64,000 nt of DNA from contig NC_133897.1 in assembly GCF_964199755.1 (NCBI RefSeq), positions 168,590,678 through 168,654,677 of the forward strand, written 5' to 3'. The notes under the pieces were generated by a model. It made no database searches, was not told where the DNA came from, and saw only the letters and a program-made list of their open reading frames with translations. Shown in pieces: positions 1-12,200 of this stretch (its first letter is position 1; each line of letters begins with the position of its first letter). Made by a program: the position numbers and the translations under genes. Origin of the DNA: Larus michahellis. Taxonomy: Eukaryota > Chordata > Aves > Charadriiformes > Laridae.

Positions 1-904
1 GTCCCCGCACCCCCGCCGCAGGTCCCCCCATCCCTCCCAGGTCCTCCTGCCTCCCAAATCCCTCTTAAGGATGTCCCTGGTCCCCTGCAGGTTCCCCTGA
101 AGGGTTCCGCCTGTTCCTCAGGTCCCTCTGACGGATGTTCCTGTCCCCCTCAAGTCCCCCCTAGGGCTGTCCCTGTCCCCAAGCCCCACCAAGGTCCGTC
201 CCTCTTCCCCTACTCCAGGCCCCCTGTCCCCCAGGTCCCCCCTGTTCCTCAGGTCCCTCTGTGGGCTGTCCTGTCACTCTGAGGGACCTCCCTGGCCCAT
301 GGGATCCCCCTGTCTCTCAGATCCCTCTGAGGAACGTCCTGGCCCCCCTGTGCCCCAGGTCCTTCTGAGGGATGTCCCTGTCCCCCTTAAGTCCCCCTGA
401 GGGGCTTCCCTGGCCCCAGTCCCCCTGAAGGAAGTCCCTGTCCCCCTCACTCCCAGACCCCTTGTCCCTGTCCCCCTGAGGGCTGTCCCCGTCCCCAGCA
501 GGCCCCCATGAGGGGTTCCCCTGTCCCCAAGCCCCACCGAGGTCTGTCCCTCTCCCCTCCACAGGTCCCCTGTTCCCCCCTCCTGCACCCAGGTCCCCCC
601 AAGGGCTGTCCCTGTCCCCAGCAGGCCCCCATGAGGGGTTCCCCTGTCCCGAACCCTCCCCCCCCCAGGTCTGTCCTTCTCCCCCCCCGCCCCCAGGTCC
701 CCTGTCCCTCATGCCCTTCTGAGGGGTCCCCTTGTCTCTCAGGTCCCTCTGAAGGATGGCCCTGTGCCCCCCACCCCTGGTCCCACTGTCCCTGTCCCCC
801 CGAGGGCTGTCCCCATCCCCAGCAGGCCCCCATGAGGGGTTCCCCTGTTCCCAAAACCCTCCCCCGAGGTCTGTCCCTCTCCCCCTCCCCGGGTCCCCAC
901 GCAC
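1..904. repeat. GC-rich minisatellite in NAPRT intron 1
   Basis: The stretch is strand-biased (C-rich on plus, G-rich on the NAPRT sense strand) and built of repeated blocks such as CCCCATGAGGGGTTCCCCTG, found near 508, 628 and 829, and GAGGTCTGTCCCTCTCCCC, found near 539 and 867. Units are irregular and compound. The sense strand has many runs of three or more G and could form G-quadruplexes. The long open frames here are repeat artefacts. Confidence 0.85.
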
Positions 905-1091
905 CGGCGGCGGAGAAGCGGAAGGCGCGGAGGCCGCGCAGCCCCTCGGCCAGGCCGGCGGCCAGGGCCAGGGCCCCGCCGAAGGGCCCGCGGCGGAAGA
1001 AGAGCTCGGCGGCGGCGGGGACGCGGTGGCGGCCGGCCCGCCAGTGCCCGTAGGCCATGGTGAGCTGGTAGAGGTCGGCCAGAGGCGCCAT
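905..1091 (-). CDS. NAPRT: NAPRT exon 1 (partial gene, continues beyond the left edge)
   Basis: Nicotinate phosphoribosyltransferase makes nicotinate mononucleotide from nicotinic acid and PRPP, the first step of the Preiss-Handler route to NAD in the cytosol. Only the first coding exon lies here. It runs from the ATG at 1091 to a GT donor (GTGCGT) directly after 905, giving 62 codons plus one base. The peptide starts [20 protein letters not shown] and continues with ELFFRR and [12 protein letters not shown], matching the family N-terminus (human has LTDLYQATMALGYWRAG and ELFFRRCPFGGAFALAAGL). The start was chosen because the family motif begins four residues later and the upstream in-frame sequence is low-complexity proline. 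It is the left neighbour of EEF1D on the same strand, as in human 8q24.3. The remaining exons lie outside the window, so completeness cannot be judged. Confidence 0.9.
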
Positions 1092-1199
1092 GGCCCCACC
1101 GCGGGGCAGCCTGGGAGCGCGGGGCGGGACGGGGACGGGAGACCGCGGGGGAGGGACGGGGACACGGGTGAGACAAGGAGGGGCAGACGGGGACACGGG

Positions 1200-2560
1200 A
1201 TCGGGGGGGGACACAGGGACAAGGGACACCGGAGACGGCAGCACAGAAGGGACAAGGAGACAGCGGGGGATGGCGGCACACGGGGGACACAGGGGAGGGC
1301 ATCACCCAGGGGACACGGGACACCGGGGATGGCAGCACCCAGGGGACACGGGACAGCGGGGATGGCAGCACACGGGGGACACACAGGGCACAGGACACAG
1401 GACACCAGCGATGGCAGCACCCAGGGGACACGGGACACCGGGGATGGCAGCACCCAGGGGACACGGGACACAGGACACCAGGGATGGCAGCACACAGGGG
1501 ACACAGGACACTGGGGATGGCGCCACACAGGGGACACAGGACACACAGGGATGGCAGCACGTGGAGGACACAGGGCCCCAGGGATAGCAGCACGCGTGGG
1601 ACACAGGGCACCAGGAATGGCTGCACACTGGGCACACATGGCACCGGGGATGGCAGCACCCAGGGGACACGGGACACAGGGGACACACAGGGCACAAGAC
1701 ATCAGAGATGGCAGCACCCGGGGGACACAGGACACCCGGGATAGCAGCACACAGGGGACACGGGACATCACATGGGGGGCACAGGGCACCAGGACATGGC
1801 AGCACACAGGGCACACATGGCACCGGGGATGGCAGCACACAGGGGACACAGGAAACCAGGGATGGCGGCAGCACACAGGGCACATATGGCACCGGGGATG
1901 GCAGCACACGGGGGACATGGGACCCCAGGAATGGCATCACACAGGGGATACAGGGCACAGGACACCAGGGATGGCAGTACACAGGGGACACATGGTGCTG
2001 GAGATGGCAGCACCCAGGGGACACAGGACACAGAGGGCATCACATACAGCATCATGCAGGTGACACAGGGAACCAGCGATGGCAGCACACAGGGGACACA
2101 GGACACCAGGGATGGCAGCACTCAGGGCACAGCAGCACACGGGACACTGCACACCCAGCACCGGGCACACACAGCCCCAGCTGTGCCAGCACCAGGCACC
2201 AGGGAATGGCAGCACATGGGACACCAGGCAAGCAGGACACTGGGTACATGGGACAACAGGCAGGCCCAGGCACACAGGACACCCAGCATCCCCAGCACTA
2301 GGGACACTGGGGATGGCAGCACAGGGCACATGGGACACTTGGCTTAAGGGGGACAGGGGCCATACCGGGAGAGGAACACACAGGACACTGGGCATGGGGA
2401 AGGGTGGTATAAGGGACAGGGGACACCAGGAATGGCAGCACATGGGGGACACAGGGCACTGGTGGCAGCAGCACCTGGGACCAGGCTTATGGGACACTGC
2501 AGACCCAGCAGCGCCAGCACCAGGGACAGGAGGGACACAGGCCACCAGGCACCTCCCAGC
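1200..2560. repeat. Minisatellite of about 33-bp units upstream of NAPRT
   Basis: About forty degenerate copies of a unit reading roughly GGGATGGCAGCACACAGGGGACACAGGACACCA fill the space upstream of NAPRT exon 1. The distance between GGCAGCA words near 1331 and 1364 is 33 bp, and other copies are shorter or longer. The order decays to the right, where units become irregular after about 2100. It begins about 110 bp upstream of the NAPRT start codon, so any NAPRT promoter is either squeezed between exon and repeat or overlaps the repeat. The long open frames on both strands are repeat artefacts. Confidence 0.92.
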
Positions 2561-2910
2561 ACTAGGCTGGCAGGGCCCTGGGGGTGACAGCACACCACAC
2601 ACAAGGAGTCCCAGCTGCAGGGGACACGGTGCAGGCCCCCAGCACCAGGCACCACGCACCCCAACAACAAGCACAGGGGGCCCAGGACTTTGCACCTGGA
2701 CCTTGGACTCTGGCACACTGCCACACACCTCGTTTGCCTACAGTCAGAGATGCCACCTCCCCTTTCCACCCTCAGCTCCTAACAAGCCAAATGATGGGCT
2801 GAAGCAACCCATGAAGGATATCAAGAGCAGCCAGGGGAAACGAGGGAAGAAATTCAGCCCCAAACCAGCAATGCTGGCAGTTCCTGGTGATTTATCTCAG
2901 TTTGTGGTTT

Positions 2911-2911
<1 letters not shown>

Positions 2912-2943
<32 letters not shown>
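2912..2943. repeat. Run of 32 T
   Basis: An uninterrupted run of 32 T lies in the NAPRT-EEF1D intergenic space. Apart from this run I see no gene or named repeat between about 2700 and 3185. AATAAA follows it on the plus strand, but there is no plus-strand gene to its left that it could serve. Confidence 0.9.
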
Positions 2944-2947
<4 letters not shown>

Positions 2948-3200
2948 AAGCCTGACTGATGCCTCTACCCTTGGGGAAAAAGGTGAGTGCAACCACTCTT
3001 AGCATGGGCTACTCAAACAGGAGGCCCCTCAGACCTTCAATTCCAACCCAGAAACGTAGGTCACCTCCTGTCTCAAGGCCTTTTTCCTTTTACAAAGGTG
3101 ACAAAGAAGGGAAATATCCCTGGATTCTCACAACATCACTCTGCAGAAGTCGCACTTGGCCGAGAAAAACATCATCCAAGCTGCACTCCCGAGCTTGATC

Positions 3201-3206
3201 TTTATT
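3201..3206 (-). terminator. EEF1D: EEF1D polyadenylation signal (AATAAA)
   Basis: AATAAA on the minus strand lies 36 bases after the EEF1D stop codon at 3242. The 3' UTR is therefore very short, as is usual for EEF1D transcripts. Cleavage is expected at about 3180-3190. Confidence 0.8.
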
Positions 3207-3241
3207 AGTTACAGTTTCAGAGGGGATACAGTATTTTCCTT

Positions 3242-6200
3242 CTAGATCTTGTTGAAAGCAGCAATGTCAACACTCTGCACCTGAAAGAAAAGAAAAGCAG
3301 CAGCTAGAGGTCACAAAGGGGTTTTCAGACATTTTAAACAAAAGAAAGCACTCGTATCAGGGATTTCTTCACAGCAATGCTCAACAGATCGAGCATGGCC
3401 CAGCTCCCCAGGAGCTTTAGGGGCAAGAGGAACTTTAGGGGCTGATATTTAATATACAGCCAGACGAGGAGCTCTACGGAACCTGCACATCACTTGGCAC
3501 AGGGCTGGAGCTTCCATCATTTCCATGGAAGGAGGAAGGATGGGGATGGAGACATCTCCCTCCAGCTCCCAAGGTTAACCCTTTGTGCGTCTACCCCGGT
3601 GCTGCCCAGGCTGGGTGTAAAAGCAGGGGTTCCCCAAAATAACACTCAGCCAGGGCTGGATGAGCCTACAAAATGACTCTGCGAGGTATCTGCATCAGTC
3701 AGCCTTAAAATATATATTTATATATACACTATGCAGGATCTCAGAAGGCCATGCCACCATCCAGCGAGACCTGGACAGGCTGGAGAGTTGGGTGGAGAGG
3801 AACCGAATGAAATTCAACAAAGGCAAGTGTAGGGTCCTGCACCTGGGGAGGAATAACCCCACGGACCAGTACAGGTTAGTGGTTGACCTGCTGGAAAGCA
3901 GCTCTGCAAAGAGGGACCTGCGAGTCCTGGTGGACAACAAGTTGCCCATGAGCCAGCAGCAATGTGTCCTTGTGGCCAAGAAGGCCAATGATATCCTGGG
4001 GGGCATTCAAAAGAGCGTGACCATGAGGTCAAGGGAGATTATCCTCCTCCTATACTCTGCCCTGGTGAGGCCACAGCCGGAGTCCTGTGCCCAGTTCTGG
4101 GCTCCCCAGTTCAAGAAGGACAGGGAACTGCTGGAGAGAGTCCAGTGGAGGCTACGAAGATGATCAAGGGACTGGAGCATCTCTCTGATGAGGAAAGGCT
4201 GAGAGCCCTGAGGTTTTTCAGCCTGGAGAAGAGCAGACTGAGATGGGATCTCATCAATGCTTATCAATATCTAAAGGGTGGGTGGCAAGAGAATGGGGCC
4301 AGACTCTTCCCAGTGGTGCCCAGAGACAGGACAAGGGGCAACAGGCACAAACTGGAACACAGGAAATTCCATCCCAACATGAGCAAAAAATTCTTTTAAG
4401 GGTGCCAGAGCACTGGAAGAGGCTGTCCAGAGAGATTGTGGAGTCTCCTTCTCTGGAGATATTCCAAACCTAGATGCATTCCTGTCCAACCTGCTCTAGG
4501 TGACCCTGCTTCGGCAGGGGTTGGACGGGATGACCTCCGAAGGTCTGTCCCTTCCAACCCCCACCATTCTGTGATTCTGTTTGCCAAAATTCACAAATGC
4601 ACCTTAGTTAAGAACGACCCCGTGGGTCAGACATCACCCAGCACTACACAGCTCACTGAAAAGACTTACATAGTCTTCAAACTTGGTGATCTCCTCCTCC
4701 AGGATGTCCGTTCCAACTTTGTCATCCTCCACTACGCACTGGATTTGGAGCTTCTTAATGCCATAACCTACCGGGACCAGCTTGGAGGCTCCCCACACCA
4801 GCCCGTCCATGTGGACAGACCGGACGCACTCCTCCATCTTCACCATGTCAGTCTCATCGTCCCACTGGAAAAGAGTGAAGTATGAACTTTAGCATTTTCA
4901 TAGAGACCATCACTGGCCCCAAGAGGGACTTAAAATTCAACACTGCACCTCTCAGTAGATTTCAGCTGATCCAAGCTGCCCTTTTCTCGGCTACTGTTTT
5001 CATCAGAGTCGGCTGATGGATTTGGCCAAGCTAAATCTGACTTTGCAGCAATGCTGCAGAGCGTGGTGTTTCCATTCTACCTACAGGCACTGCAGATGCA
5101 AGGGGAATTCTTCCTGCAGCAACACAACCACTTTGGAGCGCTCACTTTAAAGTGACTTTTACTGAGGGCAACCCTGAGAGCACTGGGCAGCCCAGAGTTT
5201 TTGTTCTACCACGACAATTTGACAAAGACAGGTTTATTTTCATCTCTAGGGCATTTATTAGCTGTCTTTTCTTCAAAGAAAAGGGCTAGTCCTGCTCAGG
5301 GGAACCTCAGATAAACAGCCTGCACTCGCCACGGTTCAAGGACACACAGGCTGCAGATCCCAGCTGCAATATCCCACCTCGCTCTGACCCCTTGTTTGAA
5401 AATCTGCAGGTCCTACTCGACTCTCGTGAGGCCCCACCTCAAATACTGTGTCCAGTTTTGGGCCCCTCACTTCAAAAAAAGACATTGAGGTGCCTGGAGC
5501 ATGTCCAGAGAAGGACAACAGAGATGGTGAGGGGTCTGGAGAACAAGCCTGATGAGGAGCAGCTGAGGGAGCTGGGGGTGTTCAGGCTGGAGAAAAGGAG
5601 GCTGAGGGGAGACCTTCTCGCTCTCTACAACTCCCTGAAAGGCGGGTGTAGCCAGGGGATGTCGGTCTCTTCTCCCAAAGGAACAGGCAACGGGACAAGA
5701 GGAAACGGCCTCAAGTTGCACCAGCAGACGCTTAGATTGGATTTTAGGAAAAATTTCTTCACCAAAAGGGTTATCAAGCATTGGAACAGGCTGCTCAGGG
5801 AAGTGATGGAATCACCATCCCTGGAGGTATTTAAAAGACGTGTAGAGCTGAGGGACATGGTTTAGTGGTAATTTTTGGCAGTGTTAGGTTGATGGTTGGA
5901 CTCAATCTTAAAGATCCCAACCTAGACAATTCTAGGATTCCATGATTCTATGATTCACCTGTCCACTCGGATGTACAAGTGAGACGATTTACAGCCTCCC
6001 GCAGCACAAGACACAGCCTGACTCAGGATCTCCCCCTCCTTTCAATTACTCACTGGTTTCACATCCAGAAGGATAGAAGACTTGGCAATAAGACCCGGTT
6101 TCTTGGCCTTCTTCTCTGCGTACTGACGCAGTCTCTCCTCCCGGACTTTAGCAGCCTCTTGGTCTTCCTCTTCATCATCACTACCAAAAAGGTCGATGTC

Positions 6201-9200
6201 ATCATCATCATCTTCCTCTGCAGCAGCTGGCTCAACTTTCTTTGCTGGTGAAGCAGAAGGGAGCTCCACTTTCTTGGAGGGAACACTGAATGGTTCCACT
6301 TTCTTCATTGGGGTGACACGTATTCAAGTTTGCATTAAGGAAAAAGGGGAGAATAACGTGAAGTTGAATCAGAGCAGCACTCTGGAGAAGTTCAGGAACA
6401 GAAGTCTACATTGCTCACAACAGTGAGCATGGCCCACACCCTGTCATTTGTGTGAAGAATCAGTTCTTGGCCATCAAATTAGGACATTCGACCAGATGGA
6501 CCTCTGAACTGATCCAGCATGGCCGTACTCAGAGCAAAAAAACACCACGTAGCCAAGAGCTGATCCTTCTCCTAAGGGCTCAAGATACCTAGACCATAAA
6601 AGTCTGAGTGGGACAGCAGTTGGGAACACAACCAAGCATCTTCCTTCTTCCTCTAGCATGAGGGCGGGGGGCACCCATTGCACAGGCTTACTGCAGAGAC
6701 CACCAGTGCCACTGCTAGTGTCTTTCAACCAACAACAAGAATTGATCAAACCGGTGCCGTGAATTCAGTCCCACAGAGCTTTCTCAAATTAAATTAAATG
6801 CATTCTTATAGGGGACATGTATATATTAACTCCAAATTTCCACACATCTGCACCAGGTCTCCTTAGCCGAAATCTCTAACGCAGCTTCTTTGCTGGTCTT
6901 AGGGTAGAACACTCCTCTCTACATGTAGTTTTTGGGAAAGATGATGAGTCAGCTGCCAAAATTCCTGGAAAAGCTGCCACTAACTCATCCTAACTATGAG
7001 CATCTTCTCCATCTTCAGAAATCCAAGCGGCCTCGGAAATAACCTGGCACTTTGTGACTGTGAAGCATTCAAGAACAGCGCCTTGCCAAGGCTCACCTGG
7101 GTTGGAGGAACCGGTGAGGGCTGGTGGGAGGTAGATGACTTTTCCAGAGCATTCAGGCGGCTTTCCAACTTGAAGATGGCCATCTGTAGGTCTGCAACAA
7201 CTGTGAGAAAAGTGGGGGGGGGGGAAAGAATATTAAAAATAACCTTATTTTCTAGGCTCTGCATCAGCGCTGAAGTCAGGACAAATTTACTGCTGCCCAA
7301 AGTGGGCTTTAAAAACACCAGTCGCCCCAGTCAGAGGGAAGCCTGCAAAGCTCCAATCAAGACACTGGCACGGGCTCACCTGATGACAAACTCAGTAAGG
7401 GATACAGCCCACAGGAGCAGGACCCCATCCAAGTTTTGCATTCACGCCAGAAGATTCTCCTACTTACCACTGCGAAGGTTTTGATTTTCTACCTCCAGGT
7501 GAGAAATTCTGGACAGGAGTTCATTTTGGTCACCAGCAGGCCCAGAAGAGGTTGTGCTCGCACTCTGCAACAAGGAAAAACGAGATGAAACCACTCTGTT
7601 CAGCTACGCCAGAGCTCAGTGGTTCAGTGAAGCAAAGCAGAGTCATGCCTTCAGGGAAAAAGAAAATTTGAAAGCTAATCTAAGAAGAAGGACTTTTTCT
7701 CTAAAGGCGTTATAAAAGGAATGTACGAGCTCTACAGAATGAAGCATGGAAAGTATCTAGAGAAATTGCAGCTGGCACTGATGAGGAAAGGATAAAGTCA
7801 TTCTTTGCAGTCTCAGACCACAAACTATTGCTAAACACGCAAAGGTTTTGAAAGCTTCACACTAATGGGACAACTGGTCCCCTCTTGCAGACAAACCAAG
7901 GCACCAAGCACAGAAGCGACCGGCCTAACGTCACCCAGCAAGTCACTGTGAAAGCTGGAAAGATCCCAGCATTTCTATGCTCCTGCTTTCTCCGGTCCAG
8001 CCTTTGATTCCTCTCAAAGTAACTTAAACCCTGCTTTAACACATCCCGAGGGAGCACTTCTACCAATCCAGCTTCAAAAGCATTTATTTTAACAGCAAAA
8101 AAGAGCTTTCTGGGTTTTTTTAAGGATGCCCTTATCTATAAATTCAAATCAGCTAAGGGAAAGAAAATAACAGGCCTTCACGCTTTGCTTTAAGTGTCAT
8201 TTATAACTGAATACAATAGAGGAAATAATTTATACTCTTTCAAGTGCACCCTGCATATAATTATACTTTAGTTCTCGGTTGCAGTTGACGTGCTCCTGAG
8301 ATCTCAGCAGTCACTAAAGATGGAGAGAGGGGAACAGAGGGGTTAAGATGATGAATATGTGGCACACGGAAAGCAGGTCTGGGAGATGCCTGGCCCTGGG
8401 ATGGAGCAGCATGAGTTGCTCCTTGCAGGAAGGTCAAAGAGACCCTTCTCCACCCACCCCAATGAGGGACAGGGGCCAAATGTCAAAAGCACCATGAAAT
8501 CAATCTCCGATGCAGCCTTTATGCTGAGGAACACAAGTGCAGACCTGCAGCCCCCAGACAGCATGCTGGGAGAGAGACCTAAACGTCCTGCTGCAAGATC
8601 CCGTTATATAGGGTGAGCTACGACCAACACGCCAAAGGACAAATGGCTAAGGAAGGAGAATTTGGTCCATCTCTCCAAGGCACGGCTGTCCTTGCCCTAC
8701 AAGGTCCTCTGAAATCACACAACCAGCTCCTTCCGTGCGCAGGTGACTTACAGTTGAGCGGCCCGACTGCCTCTTGTGACGGGCAGAAGGAGCTTCTTTG
8801 CTACGAGGAGCTGTCTTCTGCTGCAAAGGGCAAAAAGGTTTGGGGGAACGTTTGATTCAACGCGGAAGACAGAAAAGGATTTCACTCATGCTGGAAGAGG
8901 CAGTTCAAGTGCAGGAAGCAGATCCACATGCAGGACAAACCGTCAAGCAACGAGGTACAGCCTCACACCAACTACACACCAAACAAAGCCCGCACAGAAA
9001 CATTTATCCATGAACTCTGCCATCTTTCCCGTTAAAACACCTCGGTGCCTGCAGAAAGGTCACGCAGCTGGGTGGCACAACTAGAGTGAGATGTCTGGAG
9101 CGTCGTCTGGCTCAACAACTCAATGAGACCCCTGCACGGGCTTCCATCCTCACATAACGCCGCCAGGAACAGAGGCCACAAGCCACAGCGGGCTCATCAC

Positions 9201-12200
9201 ACCAGGCTAGCCCTCCGCCTTATGCCCCAAGGACAACAATTACAGCTCAGATTAACTCCTTGCCTGACCTCTTTCTGTTCCACTCACACCATCGGGGGCC
9301 GCCAAGGTCTAAGTTCATTCAGTGAAAAGTGAATTCTGGCAACAGTCACATCCATCCCTACCCCCTTGAAAAAAGCACTTCAGGATCAAACACAGGAGCT
9401 GTGTCACCTGCAAAGACATACACAGCTGGGTTTTTTTCCCCCCCAAAAAAAGCAGCCTGCTGATTCAGCTAAGCAGCAAGCACCACAGATATTTGGCAGA
9501 CTGAAGCCCTAGACATGTTTTCGAGCCAAACGCTGACACATTTCAGCAGGCTCTGCATTTGCCCTGGCTATCCTGAACGCGACCATGGATGATGAAGATG
9601 CTGCAAGACAGCTTTTAAACCCTGGCTCTCAGGTTTAGTGGAAGCATTTGACACAGAAGCCAGCTGTACCTCCACATTTCTCTTCCCTGTTAGTAATTAG
9701 TAATAACCCCTCAAAGATGAGAAATGCAAACAGAGGCAGTACCATCTACCTTTACCCTTTGTCAGCCGCCATCCTGGCGTCTCACACGGAATAGACCAGC
9801 ATTGCTCCTCCCTGCAGTCACGCCAAGAAAAACGTCTCCAGCTTGGCAGGATGCCTCCAGCGCAAGAGAAACCTGCCAGCCCTGTGCGGTTCTGTCATTC
9901 CGGGGAAGTTCGAGGAGAAAAATCCCGGCCATTTTCCCCAAACGGGTGTAGCTATGGGCTTGCAAGAGTAAGATAGGAGGACTTTGAAACACTCTGCTCT
10001 GGAGGATGCTGTTCTCAACAAGCAAGAGCATGGAAATATGCCATTTTGTTACTGCAACAGACCTTTGGAGTACTATAAAAACCTACAATACAAATCTAGC
10101 TGGTATATTGCTGTTAGATGCTGTTTGTAAAGCTTTGTGTAGCACCCAGGGAATCGCGCAAAGCGAGGCACGGTTCTACAATGCACAAATTCCCTCCCTT
10201 TTCACCCTTCCTTTGCCAGCTTATATTGAGCCTGCAGGTGAGACAATATCAAGGTTGCAAATACCGATAATGACGCCCCGAGGAGAGCCAGCATTCTCAG
10301 CGGGGCATTTAATGATGGGCCTCCCCAGTATGCAGTAATACAGGTAGCACAGGCGCTCGAGGAGCTGCAGCACAGATTATCTGGGTGGCTCCGTGGGGAG
10401 TCATCTCACCTCCGGGATTTCTCGGCTGCAAGTCGCTACTGAGGTCTCTGCAGAAACGGCAAGACTAATTAACAACCTGGATGCACCCACAGGTTAAACA
10501 CCCACAAAATTAATGCGAATAGTTCAGTGCCGTGCACCCAGATGAACTGATTCAGCAGATTACATACGCTAAACTAATCCTAAAACAGGATTCACTTGCT
10601 CCTCTGCACTGTCTTTTTTGCGCCTGTTTAAAAGGGACGTTTAAAAAGGGGTTCACAGCGCTCAGAGACATGGCACAGCACTTAAATCAACACTCTGTGG
10701 ATTTCAAACACTATTTGTTAGTCCTGAGCAAACCCAGGGCAGGGTGAGCCTGAGCACAGCCATTTCTTGCTGTCAGGACGAGAGGGTTGCCTGCCCCAAG
10801 CTCAAACAAGAGATTAAAGGTCTTCACAAACCGGGCCAGTCCTTTGAGAACCCGTAACCTGCGTAAAACAGGGTATAACAGGCAGAACACTGAAATAAAG
10901 TTCCCAATTCTGGGAGGTGCTCAAGCCACACTTTCAGAAATTAGGGAAAAATTGCCTTTATGAGACTGTGGGCTTTCCCCTGAGGTGAGAATGTTTTAAA
11001 GCTTTCAGAGATGCGGTCACCAACTTAAGCTACACGCTGCCTACGGTGTGTTTTTTCCTATGCACAACCAAGTGCAATTTCCTCTTCTGACTCAACTGTG
11101 CCAAAAGGAAGCGCGACACAAGCGTTTGTGAGTTTTATCAAGGACAGTAATTCAAAATCCCAAAGGTGGTGAGTTCCAGAGCATCACTTTGGTCACTTCC
11201 TGTACATTGTCTCACGGTCTGAGCTCTTAAAACCTTTGTTTTTTCTAAGCCTAAGCCACAGGTTTTGTCCTGAACCCACATCAGTGATGCACTGACGAGA
11301 GCTGCAACCTCTTCAAAATATTTTGCATAGCAGAAGCACTCAACAAGCCCGAAACCACGCCAAGGACTGCATATAGATTTAATCATCCAGGCAAATTAAA
11401 ACCCTAGGACTTCTTGCTTATGAAGGGCAGAAAACAGAATCCTGCCTCAAAGGGCTTTCAATACCTGGCCCTCTCCATAGTTTGACTCTCTAAAACATAC
11501 TTTAAAAATCAGAGACAAGAACACCGATTAATGAAGAAAAAGTTGGCAAAGGTTGCATTTCTTTTTTCGGGTAAAGCTGCGAGTGCTTTGCAAGCTCCCT
11601 GACATGCCAAGGGAAGAGCTCTTACCTGTAGTTGTCCAGACAGATTTCTAGGTATTAGCTGAAAAGAAATTTCTCTCGACAACTACAGGTAAAGTCTCTT
11701 CCCTTGGTAAGTCAGGTCCAACCAACAGACACAGCTGGAAAGCTGGCGCTTCCCTCACCACAAGTATTATCTGGAGGTATCAACCCTTTTCCCTTAATTT
11801 GAGTTAACCAGTTGCAAAGGACAGCACACGGATTTTACAAGCTCGGTTACTGATGTGATGTGTAGGTTTTCTGGTCCAGATCCCACAAAGCACTCATAGC
11901 TTCAGCCAAAAAATAAAAACGTGGTTTTTTTTTTTCAGGCAGAGATACAACGCCCTTCCCCTCAGGTCGGTCCACCTGAGCTCTGGAAACAGGGAAAGTT
12001 TAGCCATGGTCAGAATGTACGTATCTGTAGGAAAATGGTGTTGAAGAACTATACCAAGACCAGCAGGATGGCTCCTGGCTGGTTTCCTACAGAAGGTGTG
12101 ACCGTTCCCCGCGCACGCGTTTCTGGATTTGGCCTTCAAACACTTCAGCAAGATTAGAGGTTTTCTGAGAGCTTTTCTTGTTTGAAACCCACAAATACAG

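Noticed and set aside
317-2063. Open frames of up to 533 codons on both strands around NAPRT exon 1
   Set aside because: They are translations of minisatellite units; only 905-1091 on the minus strand has family similarity.
2912-2950. T run followed by AATAAA as the end of a plus-strand gene
   Set aside because: Only minisatellite lies to its left and no coding frame could use the signal.
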